Source: Glaciihabitans sp. (GTDB lineage: Bacteria > Actinomycetota > Actinomycetes > Actinomycetales > Microbacteriaceae). From it: a stretch of 64,000 nt of DNA. The DNA lies in NCBI GenBank assembly GCA_025463785.1, contig JAODBD010000014.1, positions 1 through 64,000 on the forward strand, in the 5' to 3' direction. A program made the position numbers and the translations under genes. Positions within the stretch are counted from its first letter, which is position 1, and every line of letters begins with the position of its first letter. This document shows positions 28,213 to 37,816 of this stretch, in pieces. The notes under the pieces were generated by a model, which worked only from the letters and a program-made list of their open reading frames with translations, did not search any database and was not told the origin of the DNA.

Positions 28213-28799
28213 CCCGGCTCCTTATCGTCGGTCCCCCCGGCGCCGGTAAGGGAACTCAGGCCGCTCGCATCGCCAGCCGGTTCGATGTCCCCGCTATCGC
28301 GACGGGCGACATTTTTCGGGCCAACATCAAGAACCAGACCGAGCTTGGCAAGCAGGTGTCCGAGATAATCAATGCGGGCGACTACGTTCCCGACTCGCTG
28401 ACCAACGATCTGGTGGCCAACCGGCTGAAGGAGCCGGATGCCGCCGGCGGCTTCCTGCTCGACGGCTATCCGCGCACCCTTGAGCAGCTGGGCTTTCTTG
28501 ACAAGCTCCTGGCCGCGCAGGGCACGGCTCTCGACGCCGTCATCCAGCTCGTCGTCGACCCGAACGAGGTCGTCACTCGCCTGCTCAAGCGCGCTCACGA
28601 AGAGGGTCGCTCCGACGATACCGAAGACACGATTCGCTACCGCCAGTCGCTGTACCAGCGAGAGACCGCGCCGCTGATCGCTGTGTACAAGGATCGCGGT
28701 CTCGTCATCGAGATCGACGCGCTCGGTGAGGTTGACGAGGTTGCCGACAGGATCGCCGAATGCCTCGAGGCGCGTCAGATCGTTCCCGTCGCACAGTGA
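28209..28799 (+). CDS. adk: Adenylate kinase
   Basis: Interconverts ATP plus AMP and two ADP. The 196-residue product has P-loop GPPGAGKGT at residues 8-16, the AMP-binding ATGDIFR and [11 protein letters not shown] motifs, and the short actinobacterial LID (no zinc cysteines). The start is TTG at 28209, overlapping the secY stop; TTG is the only start that retains the beta strand before the P-loop. Confidence 0.95.
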   Translation: MTRLLIVGPPGAGKGTQAARIASRFDVPAIATGDIFRANIKNQTELGKQVSEIINAGDYVPDSLTNDLVANRLKEPDAAGGFLLDGYPRTLEQLGFLDKLLAAQGTALDAVIQLVVDPNEVVTRLLKRAHEEGRSDDTEDTIRYRQSLYQRETAPLIAVYKDRGLVIEIDALGEVDEVADRIAECLEARQIVPVAQ

Positions 28800-28812
28800 G
28801 TAGATTCGCCCG

Positions 28813-29643
28813 ATGAGCAGGTCATCCGGCATCGACAAGTCGCCGGATGAGCTCCGCGCGATGGTGCGGCCGGGGCTCGTAACGGCCGCCGCGCTCGCTG
28901 CGGTTCTGGATGCGATTGCTGTCGGGGTCACGACACTGGAGCTGGATGCCATCGCCGAGGGCGTCATCCGCTCGGCCGGCGGGGTGCCCAACTTCGCCCT
29001 CGAGCCCGGGTATCGACACACGATCTGCTCGTCGATCAACGACGCCGTCGTGCACGGCGTTCCGAGTGGGCGGATGATCGCAGCAGGAGACATCGTGTCG
29101 ATCGACTGCGGCGCACTCGTCGACGGCTGGAACGGGGATGCCGCGTTCTCCGTCGTCATCCCGGATCCCGCTCGCCCGGAGGTCGTTGCGCGGCGCCAGC
29201 ACCTGGCCGACACGACCGAGCGCTCGATGTGGGCGGGCATCGCGGCGTTCGCCCGGGCATCCAACCTCAATGAGGTGGGCGCTGCCGTTGAGGACGCGAT
29301 TGATGGTGCAGGTGAATTCGGCATCATCGAGGACTTCACCGGGCACGGGATCGGTCGGTCGATGCACGAAGCACCCGATGTCTTCAACTATCGGGTGCGC
29401 GGCGCGGGCGCAAAAGTGCGGCCGGGTCTCGTCGTTGCGATCGAGCCTATGGTCACGCTCGGGACCATAGAAACACACGTCCTTGCCGACGACTGGACGA
29501 TGGTGACGGATGACGGCAGCGACTCCGCTCACTTCGAACACTCGGTCGCCAGGCACGTTGGCGGCATCTGGGTGCTGACGGCCGAGGATGGCGGAGCGGC
29601 GGGGCTGGCGGAGTTTGGGATTTCTCCCGTTCCGATCGCGTAA
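28813..29643 (+). CDS. map: Methionine aminopeptidase type I
   Basis: Removes initiator Met from nascent proteins. The 276 residues contain the dinuclear-metal site: Asp in DIVSIDCGALVDGWNGDAA (two ligands), His in TGHGIGRSMHEAPDV, Glu in VVAIEPMVTLG and the later Glu before the C-terminus. The substrate His in DAVVHGVP is present. No zinc-finger extension occurs. It follows adk by 13 bases. Confidence 0.95.
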   Translation: MSRSSGIDKSPDELRAMVRPGLVTAAALAAVLDAIAVGVTTLELDAIAEGVIRSAGGVPNFALEPGYRHTICSSINDAVVHGVPSGRMIAAGDIVSIDCGALVDGWNGDAAFSVVIPDPARPEVVARRQHLADTTERSMWAGIAAFARASNLNEVGAAVEDAIDGAGEFGIIEDFTGHGIGRSMHEAPDVFNYRVRGAGAKVRPGLVVAIEPMVTLGTIETHVLADDWTMVTDDGSDSAHFEHSVARHVGGIWVLTAEDGGAAGLAEFGISPVPIA

Positions 29644-29687
29644 TGGCTGACGGCCGAGACGCCAGCGCGCGTGAGTATACGCCCGGC

Positions 29688-29717
29688 TTGGCGAAATCGC
29701 CGCAAATGACCTAAGCT
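29688..29717 (+). promoter_or_regulatory. Candidate promoter of infA
   Basis: TTGGCG (29688-29693) and TAAGCT (29712-29717) are separated by 18 bases. The -10 and the spacing match the rplM candidate promoter at 39830-39859. This would start the alpha-operon transcript about 110 bases before infA. Confidence 0.5.
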
Positions 29718-29833
29718 TGATCTTTGGTGTGTTGTGCCTGCTATTTGCATGTCTGCCGCCGCCGACTATTTCGGTCGAAAACCCAAACCCATCCGCATGA
29801 CCAGCAGTCATGCATTGTAGCGACGAAGAGGCT

Positions 29834-30055
29834 ATGGCCAAAAAAGACGGTGTCATCGAGATCGAAGGCGCAGTGGTCGAAGCTCTGCCCAACGCGATGT
29901 TTCGTGTTGAGCTGACCAACGGACACAGAGTACTTGCCCACATCTCGGGGAAGATGCGTCAGCACTACATCCGAATCCTCCCTGAGGACCGCGTGATCGT
30001 AGAACTGAGCCCATATGACCTGACCCGTGGCCGAATCGTTTACCGATACAAGTAA
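29834..30055 (+). CDS. infA: Translation initiation factor IF-1
   Basis: Single S1/OB-fold protein that binds the 30S A site. The 73-residue product starts [12 protein letters not shown] and has [22 protein letters not shown] and the final [13 protein letters not shown] 29834 fits the conserved N-terminus; an upstream ATG at 29810 would add eight unconserved residues. Confidence 0.96.
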   Translation: MAKKDGVIEIEGAVVEALPNAMFRVELTNGHRVLAHISGKMRQHYIRILPEDRVIVELSPYDLTRGRIVYRYK

Positions 30056-30138
30056 CCGACTCGCTACACAACGACTGCTGAGAAGTAACGCCGGTTCCCC
30101 TTGGGGGATGCAGGCGAAGACAGCGAAAAGAGAAACAC

Positions 30139-30255
30139 ATGAAGGTCAACCCAAGCGTCAAGCCGATCTGTGAGAAGTGCCGCGTGATTCGTCGCCACGG
30201 CAACGTCATGGTTATCTGCAAGAGCAACCCGCGTCACAAGCAGCGCCAGGGCTAA
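30139..30255 (+). CDS. rpmJ: 50S ribosomal protein L36
   Basis: Smallest large-subunit protein. The 38-residue product reads [19 protein letters not shown] and ends [10 protein letters not shown], with the zinc ligands C11, C14, C27 and H32 intact (zinc-binding C+ form). It lies in its usual place between infA and rpsM. It is too short for most automatic gene-length cutoffs. Confidence 0.95.
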   Translation: MKVNPSVKPICEKCRVIRRHGNVMVICKSNPRHKQRQG

Positions 30256-30402
30256 TAGCCCTTTCAGCACAAGGTTTTTGCAACTAAATACGAATAAGAG
30301 CAGGGCCAGAACCTTCGTGGCAACACGAGGGGGACACCCGGGGTTGGAGGCCTCGGCACCGGTCCTGTCCAACACCTCCACCTACTCTCAGGAGAAGCCA
30401 CC

Positions 30403-30777
30403 ATGGCACGTCTAGCCGGCGTCGACATTCCGCGCGACAAGCGCGTAGAGGTCGCACTGACTTACATCTACGGCGTCGGTCGCACGAGGGCTCTTAAGAC
30501 CCTCTCCGACACCGAGATCGATGGAAACATTCGCGTGAAGGATCTCAGCGATGACCAGCTCATCGCCCTTCGCGACTACGTCGAAGGCAACTTCAAGGTC
30601 GAGGGCGATCTTCGCCGCGAAGTTGCAGCCGACATCCGACGCAAGGTCGAGATCGGTAGCTACGAGGGTGTTCGTCACCGTCGTGGACTGCCCGTCCGCG
30701 GCCAGCGCACCAAGACCAACGCTCGTACCCGCAAGGGTCCGAAGCGCACCGTCGCAGGCAAGAAGAAGGCCCGATAG
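30403..30777 (+). CDS. rpsM: 30S ribosomal protein S13
   Basis: Head protein contacting tRNA and L5. The 124 residues include [26 protein letters not shown] and the [22 protein letters not shown] tail. AGGAG lies 11 bases before the ATG. The preceding 147-base gap after rpmJ has GC-rich, partly self-complementary sequence but no feature I can define. Confidence 0.97.
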   Translation: MARLAGVDIPRDKRVEVALTYIYGVGRTRALKTLSDTEIDGNIRVKDLSDDQLIALRDYVEGNFKVEGDLRREVAADIRRKVEIGSYEGVRHRRGLPVRGQRTKTNARTRKGPKRTVAGKKKAR

Positions 30778-30829
30778 TCGCTGGGGTTTCCCCATCGGCG
30801 TCGCCATTTTACGTTTTTAGGAGAAAACA

Positions 30830-31228
30830 ATGGCAGCACCAAAGTCGGCCGCTCGTAAGCCGCGTCGTAAAGAGAAGAAGAACATTGCCGTGGGCCAGGC
30901 TCACATCAAGTCGACGTTCAACAACACCATCGTGACCATCACCGACCCGAGTGGTGCCGTGCTGAGCTGGGCTTCGTCCGGCACGGTCGGCTTCAAGGGT
31001 TCGCGCAAGTCGACCCCGTTCGCCGCGCAGCTCTCGGCGGAGTCCGCCGCGCGCCAGGCGCAGGAGCACGGTGTCAAGAAGGTGGATGTCTTCGTGAAGG
31101 GACCGGGCTCAGGTCGCGAAACTGCGATCCGCTCGCTTCAGGCTGCTGGCCTCGAGGTCGGTGTGATCTCCGATGTGACGCCGCAGGCGCACAACGGATG
31201 CCGCCCGCCGAAGCGCCGGCGCGTCTGA
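30830..31228 (+). CDS. rpsK: 30S ribosomal protein S11
   Basis: Platform protein near the mRNA exit. The 132 residues have [35 protein letters not shown] and the [18 protein letters not shown] end. In many bacteria rpsD lies next; here a 175-base leader precedes rpoA. Confidence 0.97.
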   Translation: MAAPKSAARKPRRKEKKNIAVGQAHIKSTFNNTIVTITDPSGAVLSWASSGTVGFKGSRKSTPFAAQLSAESAARQAQEHGVKKVDVFVKGPGSGRETAIRSLQAAGLEVGVISDVTPQAHNGCRPPKRRRV

Positions 31229-31235
31229 CCTATTG

Positions 31236-31385
31236 GCGTCTCTATGGAGCGGTTCATAGAAACGCGTCGGGGCGTCCGCGCGCGAGCGCTCGCCCCTCAT
31301 TGAAGAACATCATCCACTTACAACTCAACAGCTTTTAGACGGGCCAGCCACCCGCCATCTCATAAGTGTCATATAGCGGACACTT
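31236..31385 (+). promoter_or_regulatory. Structured leader upstream of rpoA (three hairpins)
   Basis: Three inverted repeats occur in the rpsK-rpoA gap: GCGT-C-TCTATG against CATAGA-A-ACGC (31236-31265), GGGGCG against CGCCCC (31269-31296), and AAGTGTC against GACACTT (31364-31385). The last ends a few bases before the rpoA ribosome binding site. Possible roles are termination of the rpsK transcript and control of rpoA translation. TATAGC at 31372-31377 could be a -10 but lacks a -35. Confidence 0.5.
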
Positions 31386-31403
31386 CGCCGAAAGGAACAA
31401 CCA

Positions 31404-32390
31404 GTGCTCATTGCACAGCGCCCCACTCTTGCCGAAGAGAACATCTCAGAGTTCCGTTCGCGGTTCGTCATCGAACCGCTTGAGCCCGGCTTCGGTTACA
31501 CCCTCGGCAACTCGCTTCGCCGTACTTTGCTTTCGTCCATTCCTGGGGCTGCTGTCACGAGCATCCGCATCGACGGTGTTCTGCACGAGTTCAGCACCGT
31601 TCCCGGTGTGAAGGAAGACGTCACCGAGATCATCCTGAACATCAAGGGTCTCGTTGTTTCGAGCGAGCACGACGAGCCGATCACCGCCTACCTGCGCAAG
31701 CAGGGCGCGGGCCAGGTTACGGCCGCCGACATCTCGGCTCCGGCCGGTGTCGAGATCCACAACCCTGAGCTCGTCATCGCGACGCTCAACGACAAGGCCA
31801 AGTTCGAACTCGAACTGACCATCGAGCGTGGCCGCGGCTACGTCTCGGCAACGCAGAACCGCAGCGAGTTCTCTGAGGCCGGCCAGATTCCGGTTGACTC
31901 GATCTACTCGCCAGTGCTCAAGGTCACTTACCGCGTCGAGGCGACTCGCGCCGGTGAGCGTACCGACTTCGACCGCCTGGTCGTGGATGTCGAGACCAAG
32001 TCCGCGATCACCCCGCGTGACGCGATTGCTTCGGCCGGTCGCACGCTGACCGAGCTGTTCGGTCTGGCTCGCGAACTCAACACCGCAGCGGAGGGCATCG
32101 AGATCGGCCCGGCGCCGGTTGACGCCGTACTGTCGAGCGAACTCAGCATGCCGATCGAGGACCTCGATCTGTCCGTGCGCAGCTACAACTGCCTCAAGCG
32201 TGAGGGCATCAACACCGTGAGCGAGCTGGTCGCTCTCTCCGAGATGCAGCTCATGAACATCCGTAACTTCGGACAGAAGTCGGTGGATGAGGTCAAAGAC
32301 AAGCTGGTCGAGATGGGCCTGTCGCTGAAGGACTCGGTTCCCGGGTTCGACGGTGCCCACTTCTACGGCGGCGACGACGACGAGAACTAA
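31404..32390 (+). CDS. rpoA: RNA polymerase alpha subunit
   Basis: Scaffold subunit of RNA polymerase. The N-terminal dimerisation domain ([31 protein letters not shown]) and the C-terminal domain ([35 protein letters not shown]) are complete in 328 residues. A GTG start with AAAGGA upstream is used. The acidic end GGDDDEN is typical of high-GC relatives. Confidence 0.97.
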   Translation: MLIAQRPTLAEENISEFRSRFVIEPLEPGFGYTLGNSLRRTLLSSIPGAAVTSIRIDGVLHEFSTVPGVKEDVTEIILNIKGLVVSSEHDEPITAYLRKQGAGQVTAADISAPAGVEIHNPELVIATLNDKAKFELELTIERGRGYVSATQNRSEFSEAGQIPVDSIYSPVLKVTYRVEATRAGERTDFDRLVVDVETKSAITPRDAIASAGRTLTELFGLARELNTAAEGIEIGPAPVDAVLSSELSMPIEDLDLSVRSYNCLKREGINTVSELVALSEMQLMNIRNFGQKSVDEVKDKLVEMGLSLKDSVPGFDGAHFYGGDDDEN

Positions 32391-32436
32391 TCTTCGTCAT
32401 CCCTAGGCACTTCACAACAACGAAAGAAATCTGACA

Positions 32437-33117
32437 ATGGCTGCACCAACTAAGGGACCACGCCTCGGCGGTGGACCGGCGCACGAGCGCCTCATGCTTG
32501 CGAACCTCGCGGCTGCCCTGTTCACGCACAAGAGCATCAAGACGACCGAGACGAAGGCCAAGCGCCTGCGTCCGGTCGCTGAGCGGCTCGTTACCCTGGC
32601 GAAGAAGGGCGACCTGCACGCGCGCCGTCGCGCTCTTGCGACGATCGGTGACAAGACCGTGATTCACGAGCTCTTCACCGAGATCGCGCCGCTGGTCGAA
32701 CTGCGTGAGGGCGGCTACACCCGCATCACGAAGCTCGGCTTCCGTAAGGGTGACAATGCGTCGATGGTACAGATCGAGCTGGTGCTCGAGCCCGTCAACC
32801 CGAAGCCGAAGAGCGCGAAGAAGACCGCAGCTGCGGCCGCTCCCGCTGGTTCCTCGTCGAAGAAAGCGCCTGCCGCCGAGGCAGGCGCCGCTGACGACGC
32901 CACGGCCGAAGAAGAGGTTGTCGTCGAGAACGCGCCGGTTGCGGACGAAGCTCCTGCAGAGGTTGCTGCTGATGCTGCCGCGGATGTTCCTGCTGCGGAT
33001 GTTCCTGCTGCAGACGAGACGCCCGCCGAAGAAGCCGCAGAGACCGATGCGGCTGAAGCTGATGCGGCTGACGCTGCTGATGCCGAGGCAGTCGTCGCAG
33101 AAGACAAGGCCAAGTAA
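32437..33117 (+). CDS. rplQ: 50S ribosomal protein L17 with long acidic C-terminal tail
   Basis: The first 125 residues form normal L17 ([46 protein letters not shown]). A tail of about 100 residues follows, starting Lys/Ala-rich and becoming strongly acidic (Ala, Asp, Glu, Pro), with near-identical units such as [14 protein letters not shown]. The total is 226 residues against about 120-130 in E. coli. It is the last gene of the alpha operon and is followed by a terminator. Confidence 0.95.
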   Translation: MAAPTKGPRLGGGPAHERLMLANLAAALFTHKSIKTTETKAKRLRPVAERLVTLAKKGDLHARRRALATIGDKTVIHELFTEIAPLVELREGGYTRITKLGFRKGDNASMVQIELVLEPVNPKPKSAKKTAAAAAPAGSSSKKAPAAEAGAADDATAEEEVVVENAPVADEAPAEVAADAAADVPAADVPAADETPAEEAAETDAAEADAADAADAEAVVAEDKAK

Positions 33118-33137
33118 CTCAGACATCTCACCATTAG

Positions 33138-33168
33138 CGGGGTCGCGCCTTCGGGCGTGGCCCCGTTT
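33138..33168 (+). terminator. Intrinsic terminator of the alpha operon
   Basis: A 12-bp stem (33138-33149 against 33154-33165, two G-U pairs) is closed by a TTCG tetraloop and followed by TTT. It lies about 20 bases after the rplQ stop. Confidence 0.88.
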
Positions 33169-33266
33169 CTGGTTGCGTGAGTCTGCTGTGTCATCCGTTT
33201 CAGGCCGCGTGAGTCGGCGGTGCCATCTGTTTCTGGTCACGTGAGCTCCCTCCGTGGGCCCATCCG
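33166..33266. repeat. Three degenerate direct repeats beginning TTTCnGG
   Basis: Units at 33166-33197, 33198-33229 and 33230-33266 share TTTC-T/A-GG followed by about GCGTGAGTC and end in CATC-C/T-G. The period is 32 bases for the first two and 37 for the third. The adjoining palindrome begins with TTTCGG in register as if it were a fourth unit. Confidence 0.65.
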
Positions 33267-33320
33267 TTTCGGCTATGTCAGTTCGCGTCAACGTATACGC
33301 GAGTTGACATAGCCGAAACG
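33265..33320. repeat. Long palindrome with 24-bp arms (IR-A)
   Basis: The arms 33265-33288 and 33297-33320 pair at 24 positions (22 Watson-Crick, two G-T) around the 8-base loop CAACGTAT. Short outer arms TCCCTCCG (33247-33254) and CGGAGGGA (33331-33338) flank it. It has no T tract and lies after the alpha-operon terminator, so termination is not an obvious role. Confidence 0.8.
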
Positions 33321-33401
33321 CATCTTCGGGCGGAGGGAACTGCGGTTTCGGTGGCTCGGGGCGGCGTTGACAACGGATTAGCGGGCCGCAAGGCTAAAGA
33401 G

Positions 33402-34820
33402 ATGCGGAATCCTGCGTCCTCACTCGTTTTCGAACGCAATGCCCCGATCCCGGCCGTCGTCGCCAATGCGCTTGCGCAGACTCGCCAGGGCGTGTTCTGG
33501 CTCGATGAGCTGGGCGATGGCTCGAGCTTCCGGGCGCTCGACGTCGACATAGCTGCAGATCTGGCTGTGGTTGGAGGCGGGTATTGCGGGCTGTGGACAG
33601 CAGTACTGGCCAAGCAGCGGCATCCCGATTGGCGCATCGTTTTACTCGAGGCGAAGACCATTGGCTGGGCGGCGTCCGGCCGCAATGGCGGGTTCTGTGA
33701 TGCGAGTCTCACTCACGGTGAGGCGAACGGCCGAGCTCGATGGCCCGAGGAAATGGATGTTTTGACGCGCCTGGGCCGTGAGAACCTCGACCAAATCGAG
33801 CGCGCGGTCGGCGACCTCGGCCTCGACTGTCAATTCGAGCGCACCGGCATGCTTGAGGTCGCGACAGAACCGCACCAGGTCGATTGGCTTCGGGATGAAG
33901 AGGGCTACCTCGATGAGGCGGCCGTCCGCGCGGAAGTCAACAGTCCCACCTACCTCGCGGGCGCCTGGACTCCGAGGACGACCGCGCTTGTGCAGCCGGC
34001 ACGTCTCGCCAGAGAACTCGCGAGAGTCGCGGCGGAGCTTGGCGTAGAGATTTTCGAACACACCCACGTAACCGGGATGTCCGCCGCAGCCAACGGACCG
34101 GTCAGCCTCGAGACACACCACGCTCGTGTCATGGCAGGCAAGGTCGCTCTCGGCACCAACGTTTTCCCGTCGCTGATCAGACGGCAACGATTCATGACCG
34201 TTCCGGTATATGACTATGTGCTGATGACGGAGCCGCTCAGCGATGCCCAGCTCGCATCCATCGGATGGCGGAATCGCCAGGGCCTCGGTGACCTCGGAAA
34301 CCAGTTTCATTACTACCGGCTGAGCGCAGACAACCGTATTCTGTGGGGCGGATATGACGCGATCTACCACTACGGCCGCAGCGTGAAGTCGGAACGCGAA
34401 TCCCGGGAGCAAACCTTCACAAAGCTGGCGAGCCACTTCTTCACCACATTCCCGCAACTCGAGGGCCTGAAGTTCAGCCACCGCTGGGCCGGAGCGATCG
34501 ACACATCCACTCAGTTCTGCGCATTCTTCGGGCTGTATAAAGGTGGCCGCGTCGCGACCGCCAACGGGTTCACGGGCCTCGGGGTTGCGGCGACACACTT
34601 CGCCGCCGAGGTCACCCTCGACCGGCTCGACGGTCTCACGACAGAGCGCACCGAGCTGCAGATGGTGCGACGCCATCCATTGCCGTTCCCGCCGGAGCCG
34701 CTCGCCTACCTCGGCGTGCAGGCCACGCGCTGGTCGCTCAACCGGGCCGACCACAACGATGGCAGGCGCAACCTTCTGCTGCGTGCCCTCGACGCGGCCG
34801 GGCTGGGGTTCGATTCCTGA
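33402..34820 (+). CDS. FAD-dependent oxidoreductase of the DAO family
   Basis: The 472-residue product has the dinucleotide fold DLAVVGGGYCGLWTAVL at about residues 51-67, the RNGGFCDASL segment typical of glycine/D-amino acid or gamma-glutamylputrescine oxidase-like enzymes, and the C-terminal FAD-contact GFTGLGVAATHFAA. The substrate is probably an amine or amino acid; it cannot be narrowed from sequence. ATG 33402 with GCTAAAGAG upstream is preferred over an earlier in-frame GTG at 33351. It begins an island between rplQ and truA that is not part of the usual ribosomal cluster. Confidence 0.78.
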   Translation: MRNPASSLVFERNAPIPAVVANALAQTRQGVFWLDELGDGSSFRALDVDIAADLAVVGGGYCGLWTAVLAKQRHPDWRIVLLEAKTIGWAASGRNGGFCDASLTHGEANGRARWPEEMDVLTRLGRENLDQIERAVGDLGLDCQFERTGMLEVATEPHQVDWLRDEEGYLDEAAVRAEVNSPTYLAGAWTPRTTALVQPARLARELARVAAELGVEIFEHTHVTGMSAAANGPVSLETHHARVMAGKVALGTNVFPSLIRRQRFMTVPVYDYVLMTEPLSDAQLASIGWRNRQGLGDLGNQFHYYRLSADNRILWGGYDAIYHYGRSVKSERESREQTFTKLASHFFTTFPQLEGLKFSHRWAGAIDTSTQFCAFFGLYKGGRVATANGFTGLGVAATHFAAEVTLDRLDGLTTERTELQMVRRHPLPFPPEPLAYLGVQATRWSLNRADHNDGRRNLLLRALDAAGLGFDS

Positions 34821-34883
34821 GCGCGGCGCGTGCTGGCGAGCGGATGCGCGGGCCGCCGCCGCGGACATCCGGAGTCCAGAGTG

Positions 34884-36719
34884 CTAGCCGCCCAGCCCGA
34901 CCTGCAGGCTCGCGATGTTCGGGTACGGCGGCAACGCGGCAAGCCGCGCGAGCGCAGCCTTCACGGCGTTCGCGTAAATCTTGCCCCCGGTCGGACCGGG
35001 ATGGATGTGATCGGGCGCCAGAATCGAGATGTGCGGCGCGATCGCGTGGTGCCAGTCGGCGAGTTCAACATTGTCGTAGTCGTCCGCATATTTGCCAAGA
35101 ATGTGGTTGACGCTCGCCTGCCACACGCGCGGCACCTGGGTATTCACGAGAATCATCTGCCGGCTCGGGCCGAGGATGCCGTGCACGCGATCGAGGGTCG
35201 AGCGGCTGATGTACCCGTTCGTGCCCAGGCCGATGATGAGGGTGTGGCGGAGCTTGTGGGCATCCGCCAGCTTCTGCACGATGCCTGGCAGCTTGCTCAT
35301 CTGGCGGGACACGACGGCGTCGATTGCGATACCAGGGAAGGCGCTTTCGAGTTCGGGGAGTGCCGCCAGCATGACCGAGTCGCCCACCGCGTCGATCGTC
35401 GAACCGACCGAGCCGGGAGGCGGCGGCGGCAGGAGCCGGACTCGAGCGAGCGCCGCCTGTCCGGCCGAGATGTCAGACTGCGCCTGCCCGTGCACCGGAG
35501 CGCGCACGATGGCGACGGCAGTACCGCCCGCGCCCGCCAGGAGCACGACGACGGCAACCGACAGCGCCGCGATGCGAAGTGCGCGACGCGACCGCTTCCG
35601 GAACGCGGCAGTCAGCCAGGCGCGGAATCCCTGGCTCCGGATGGGCGCCTCGAGGTACTTGTACGAGAGCGTTGCCGCCGCGACCGTGATAGCGACGGCC
35701 AGCAGCGCGGCCAGCCATCCGGTGGCGGGCGCATCCTGCCAGCCAGGCGCAGCCGCAACGATCAGAACGATCACCGGCCAATGCCAGAGGTAGATGCCAT
35801 ACGACCGCACGCCAACCCAGCGAATCGGTTTCAGGTCGAGCAGGCGACCGAGAAGCGAGCCCGGGATGATGGATCCCCAGATCGCGACGGCCGTCAGCAC
35901 CGCGACGGCCGCGAGGCCCCCACGGAAAGTCAGCTCAGACTCAGCGGGCAGCACGAAGGCAAGCCACACCAACCCCGCGACGGCGAGAACGCCCGGGATC
36001 GGCAGCAGGCGCCTGCCCCACCTGGGCCAACCCAACCGAGTGCGTGCCATCCCGTGGGTCAGGGCGGCGAGTGCGGCGCCGAACGCGAGCCCGAAGCTGT
36101 GCGTGTCGGTTCCGTAATAGACCCGCGTTGGGTCGGCGCCTGGCGAATACAGCAGCGCCATGGCCGCCGCCGACGCAACAGCGATCACGAGAAACACGAT
36201 CGTTCGCACTCCAGGCCGCTTGATCAGCACAACGAGTAGCACCAGGAAGGGCCAGACCAGGTAGAACTGCTCCTCGACCGCAAGCGACCACAGGTTGCGG
36301 AACAGCTCGGGCGTCGTCGTTCCGAAATAACTGGTGCCGCTCGCAATCGAAAGCCAGTTGCTGCTGAAGGTGGCGGCGCCGAGAACCTGGCGACCGATCC
36401 CGACCAGCACGTCAGCGCCAACGAAGAGGGCGACGCTCGTGCAGACCACAACGAGCACGACGAGTGCCGGCAGGAGCCTGCGCGCGCGCCGCGCCCAGAA
36501 TGACCGAAGCCGGATCCGCCCGGTCTCATCGTGCTCGGTGATCAGCAGACCCGTTATCAGGAAACCGCTGATGACGAAGAAAATATCTACGCCGAGGCCG
36601 CCGCCGGGCAGGGAATTTGGGATGACGTGGTACAAAACCACTGCGGCGACCGCGATCGCGCGCAGTCCATCCAGCCCCGCGAGACGGGTGGACACGGGGT
36701 GTGAAGTGATTTTCGTCAT
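34884..36719 (-). CDS. OafA/YrhL-type acyltransferase with C-terminal SGNH domain
   Basis: Membrane acyltransferase-3 domain (about residues 1-370): DGLRAIAVAAVVLYHV, GGGLGVDIFFVISGFLITGLL, FWARRARRLLPAL and NLWSLAVEEQFYLVWP include the catalytic His and other signature residues. After the last helix comes an extracytoplasmic SGNH/GDSL-like domain, with TIDAVGDSVMLAALPEL as block I and DHIHPGPTGGKIYANAV as block V. Such proteins O-acetylate surface glycans or peptidoglycan; the exact acceptor is unknown. The start is ATG 36719, with GGGTGG upstream; ATG 36749 is an alternative. Product about 611 residues. It diverges from the next gene. Confidence 0.83.
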   Translation of the reverse strand: MTKITSHPVSTRLAGLDGLRAIAVAAVVLYHVIPNSLPGGGLGVDIFFVISGFLITGLLITEHDETGRIRLRSFWARRARRLLPALVVLVVVCTSVALFVGADVLVGIGRQVLGAATFSSNWLSIASGTSYFGTTTPELFRNLWSLAVEEQFYLVWPFLVLLVVLIKRPGVRTIVFLVIAVASAAAMALLYSPGADPTRVYYGTDTHSFGLAFGAALAALTHGMARTRLGWPRWGRRLLPIPGVLAVAGLVWLAFVLPAESELTFRGGLAAVAVLTAVAIWGSIIPGSLLGRLLDLKPIRWVGVRSYGIYLWHWPVIVLIVAAAPGWQDAPATGWLAALLAVAITVAAATLSYKYLEAPIRSQGFRAWLTAAFRKRSRRALRIAALSVAVVVLLAGAGGTAVAIVRAPVHGQAQSDISAGQAALARVRLLPPPPPGSVGSTIDAVGDSVMLAALPELESAFPGIAIDAVVSRQMSKLPGIVQKLADAHKLRHTLIIGLGTNGYISRSTLDRVHGILGPSRQMILVNTQVPRVWQASVNHILGKYADDYDNVELADWHHAIAPHISILAPDHIHPGPTGGKIYANAVKAALARLAALPPYPNIASLQVGLGG

Positions 36720-36784
36720 AAGGCCACCCACGAGCCTTGTCCACCTCATGGCGCTCGTCAACTGTGACCGCCTATGTTGAACCT

Positions 36785-37813
36785 ATGGCGAGCGAGGCAG
36801 AGCTACTTGATGTTCCCGGTGACGCAGGCGTCCGGTCGGTGCGTGTCTCAAGCCCGAGCCGGGTTCTCTGGCCAGAGTTGGGCTTCACGAAACTCGACCT
36901 GGCGAAGTACATCGTCGCTGTGGGCGGCCCGTTCGTTGAGGCGAACGGCGATCGCCCGGTGTCCCTGCAGCGATTCCCCGACGGAATCGACGGGGAGCAG
37001 TTCTTTTCGAAGAACCCTCCCAAGGGAACGCCTGACTACGTGCGGGCGGTTCCCGTCGTCTATCCGAGTGCGCGGTCGCATCCGCAGCTCGTGATCGACG
37101 AGCCCGCCGGCGCGGTTTGGGCAGTGCAAATGAACACGGTCGTGTTTCACCCGTGGGCATCGCGGGCCGAGGCATCCGACTTTCCCGACCAGCTTCGCAT
37201 CGACCTCGACCCGCAGCCCGGCACCGACTTCACGGATGCGGTGCCCGCCGCAATCGAGCTTCGCAAAGTCCTCGAGGAGGCCGGCCTCACCCCCTTCATC
37301 AAAACCTCGGGCAATCGCGGTCTTCACGTTTTCGCGCCGATCGAGCCGACCCACGAGTTCCTGGATGTACGGCACGCCGTCATCGCCGCCGCTCGCGAAC
37401 TCGAGCGGCGCATGCCCAAAGCCGTGACGACCGCGTGGTGGAAGGAGGAGCGCGGCGAGCGCGTGTTCGTGGACTTCAACCAGGCCAACCGCGACCGCAC
37501 CATGGCGGGGGCATACAGTCCGCGGGCGCTCGGCCATGCGCCCGTGTCGACGCCCATCACGTGGGACGAGTTGCCGTCTGTCGATCCGCGCGTGTTCACG
37601 GTGCTGACCGTGCCATCCCGACTGGCGAAAATCGGCGACCCGTGGGCCGGGATGTCGGCAACGCCAGGCTCGATCGACGCCTTGCTCAGCTGGTGGGAGC
37701 GGGATCTGGCCGCAGGGCTCGGCGAGCTGCCGTTTCCGCCCGATTACCCCAAGATGCCGGGCGAGCCGCCGCGCGTGCAGCCGTCCAAAGCCCGGAAACC
37801 GCAGGCCGAGTAG
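36785..37813 (+). CDS. LigD-type primase-polymerase domain protein
   Basis: Archaeo-eukaryotic primase-like polymerase as found in bacterial non-homologous end joining. The 342-residue product has RVLWPELGFTKLDLAKYI, RPVSLQRFPDGIDGEQFF, QLRIDLDPQPGTDF with the metal-binding DLD, a TSGNRGLHVF segment and FVDFNQANRDRTMAGAYSPR. It is a stand-alone polymerase domain, without fused ligase or nuclease. It ends three bases before the end of the convergent ATP-dependent DNA ligase, which probably completes the repair set. No Ku gene is seen in the window. Confidence 0.87.
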   Translation: MASEAELLDVPGDAGVRSVRVSSPSRVLWPELGFTKLDLAKYIVAVGGPFVEANGDRPVSLQRFPDGIDGEQFFSKNPPKGTPDYVRAVPVVYPSARSHPQLVIDEPAGAVWAVQMNTVVFHPWASRAEASDFPDQLRIDLDPQPGTDFTDAVPAAIELRKVLEEAGLTPFIKTSGNRGLHVFAPIEPTHEFLDVRHAVIAAARELERRMPKAVTTAWWKEERGERVFVDFNQANRDRTMAGAYSPRALGHAPVSTPITWDELPSVDPRVFTVLTVPSRLAKIGDPWAGMSATPGSIDALLSWWERDLAAGLGELPFPPDYPKMPGEPPRVQPSKARKPQAE

Positions 37814-37816
37814 CAC

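Noticed and set aside
33166-33266. Possible CRISPR array in the 32-bp direct repeats
   Set aside because: Only three diverged units exist, they abut without unique spacers, and no cas genes are nearby.
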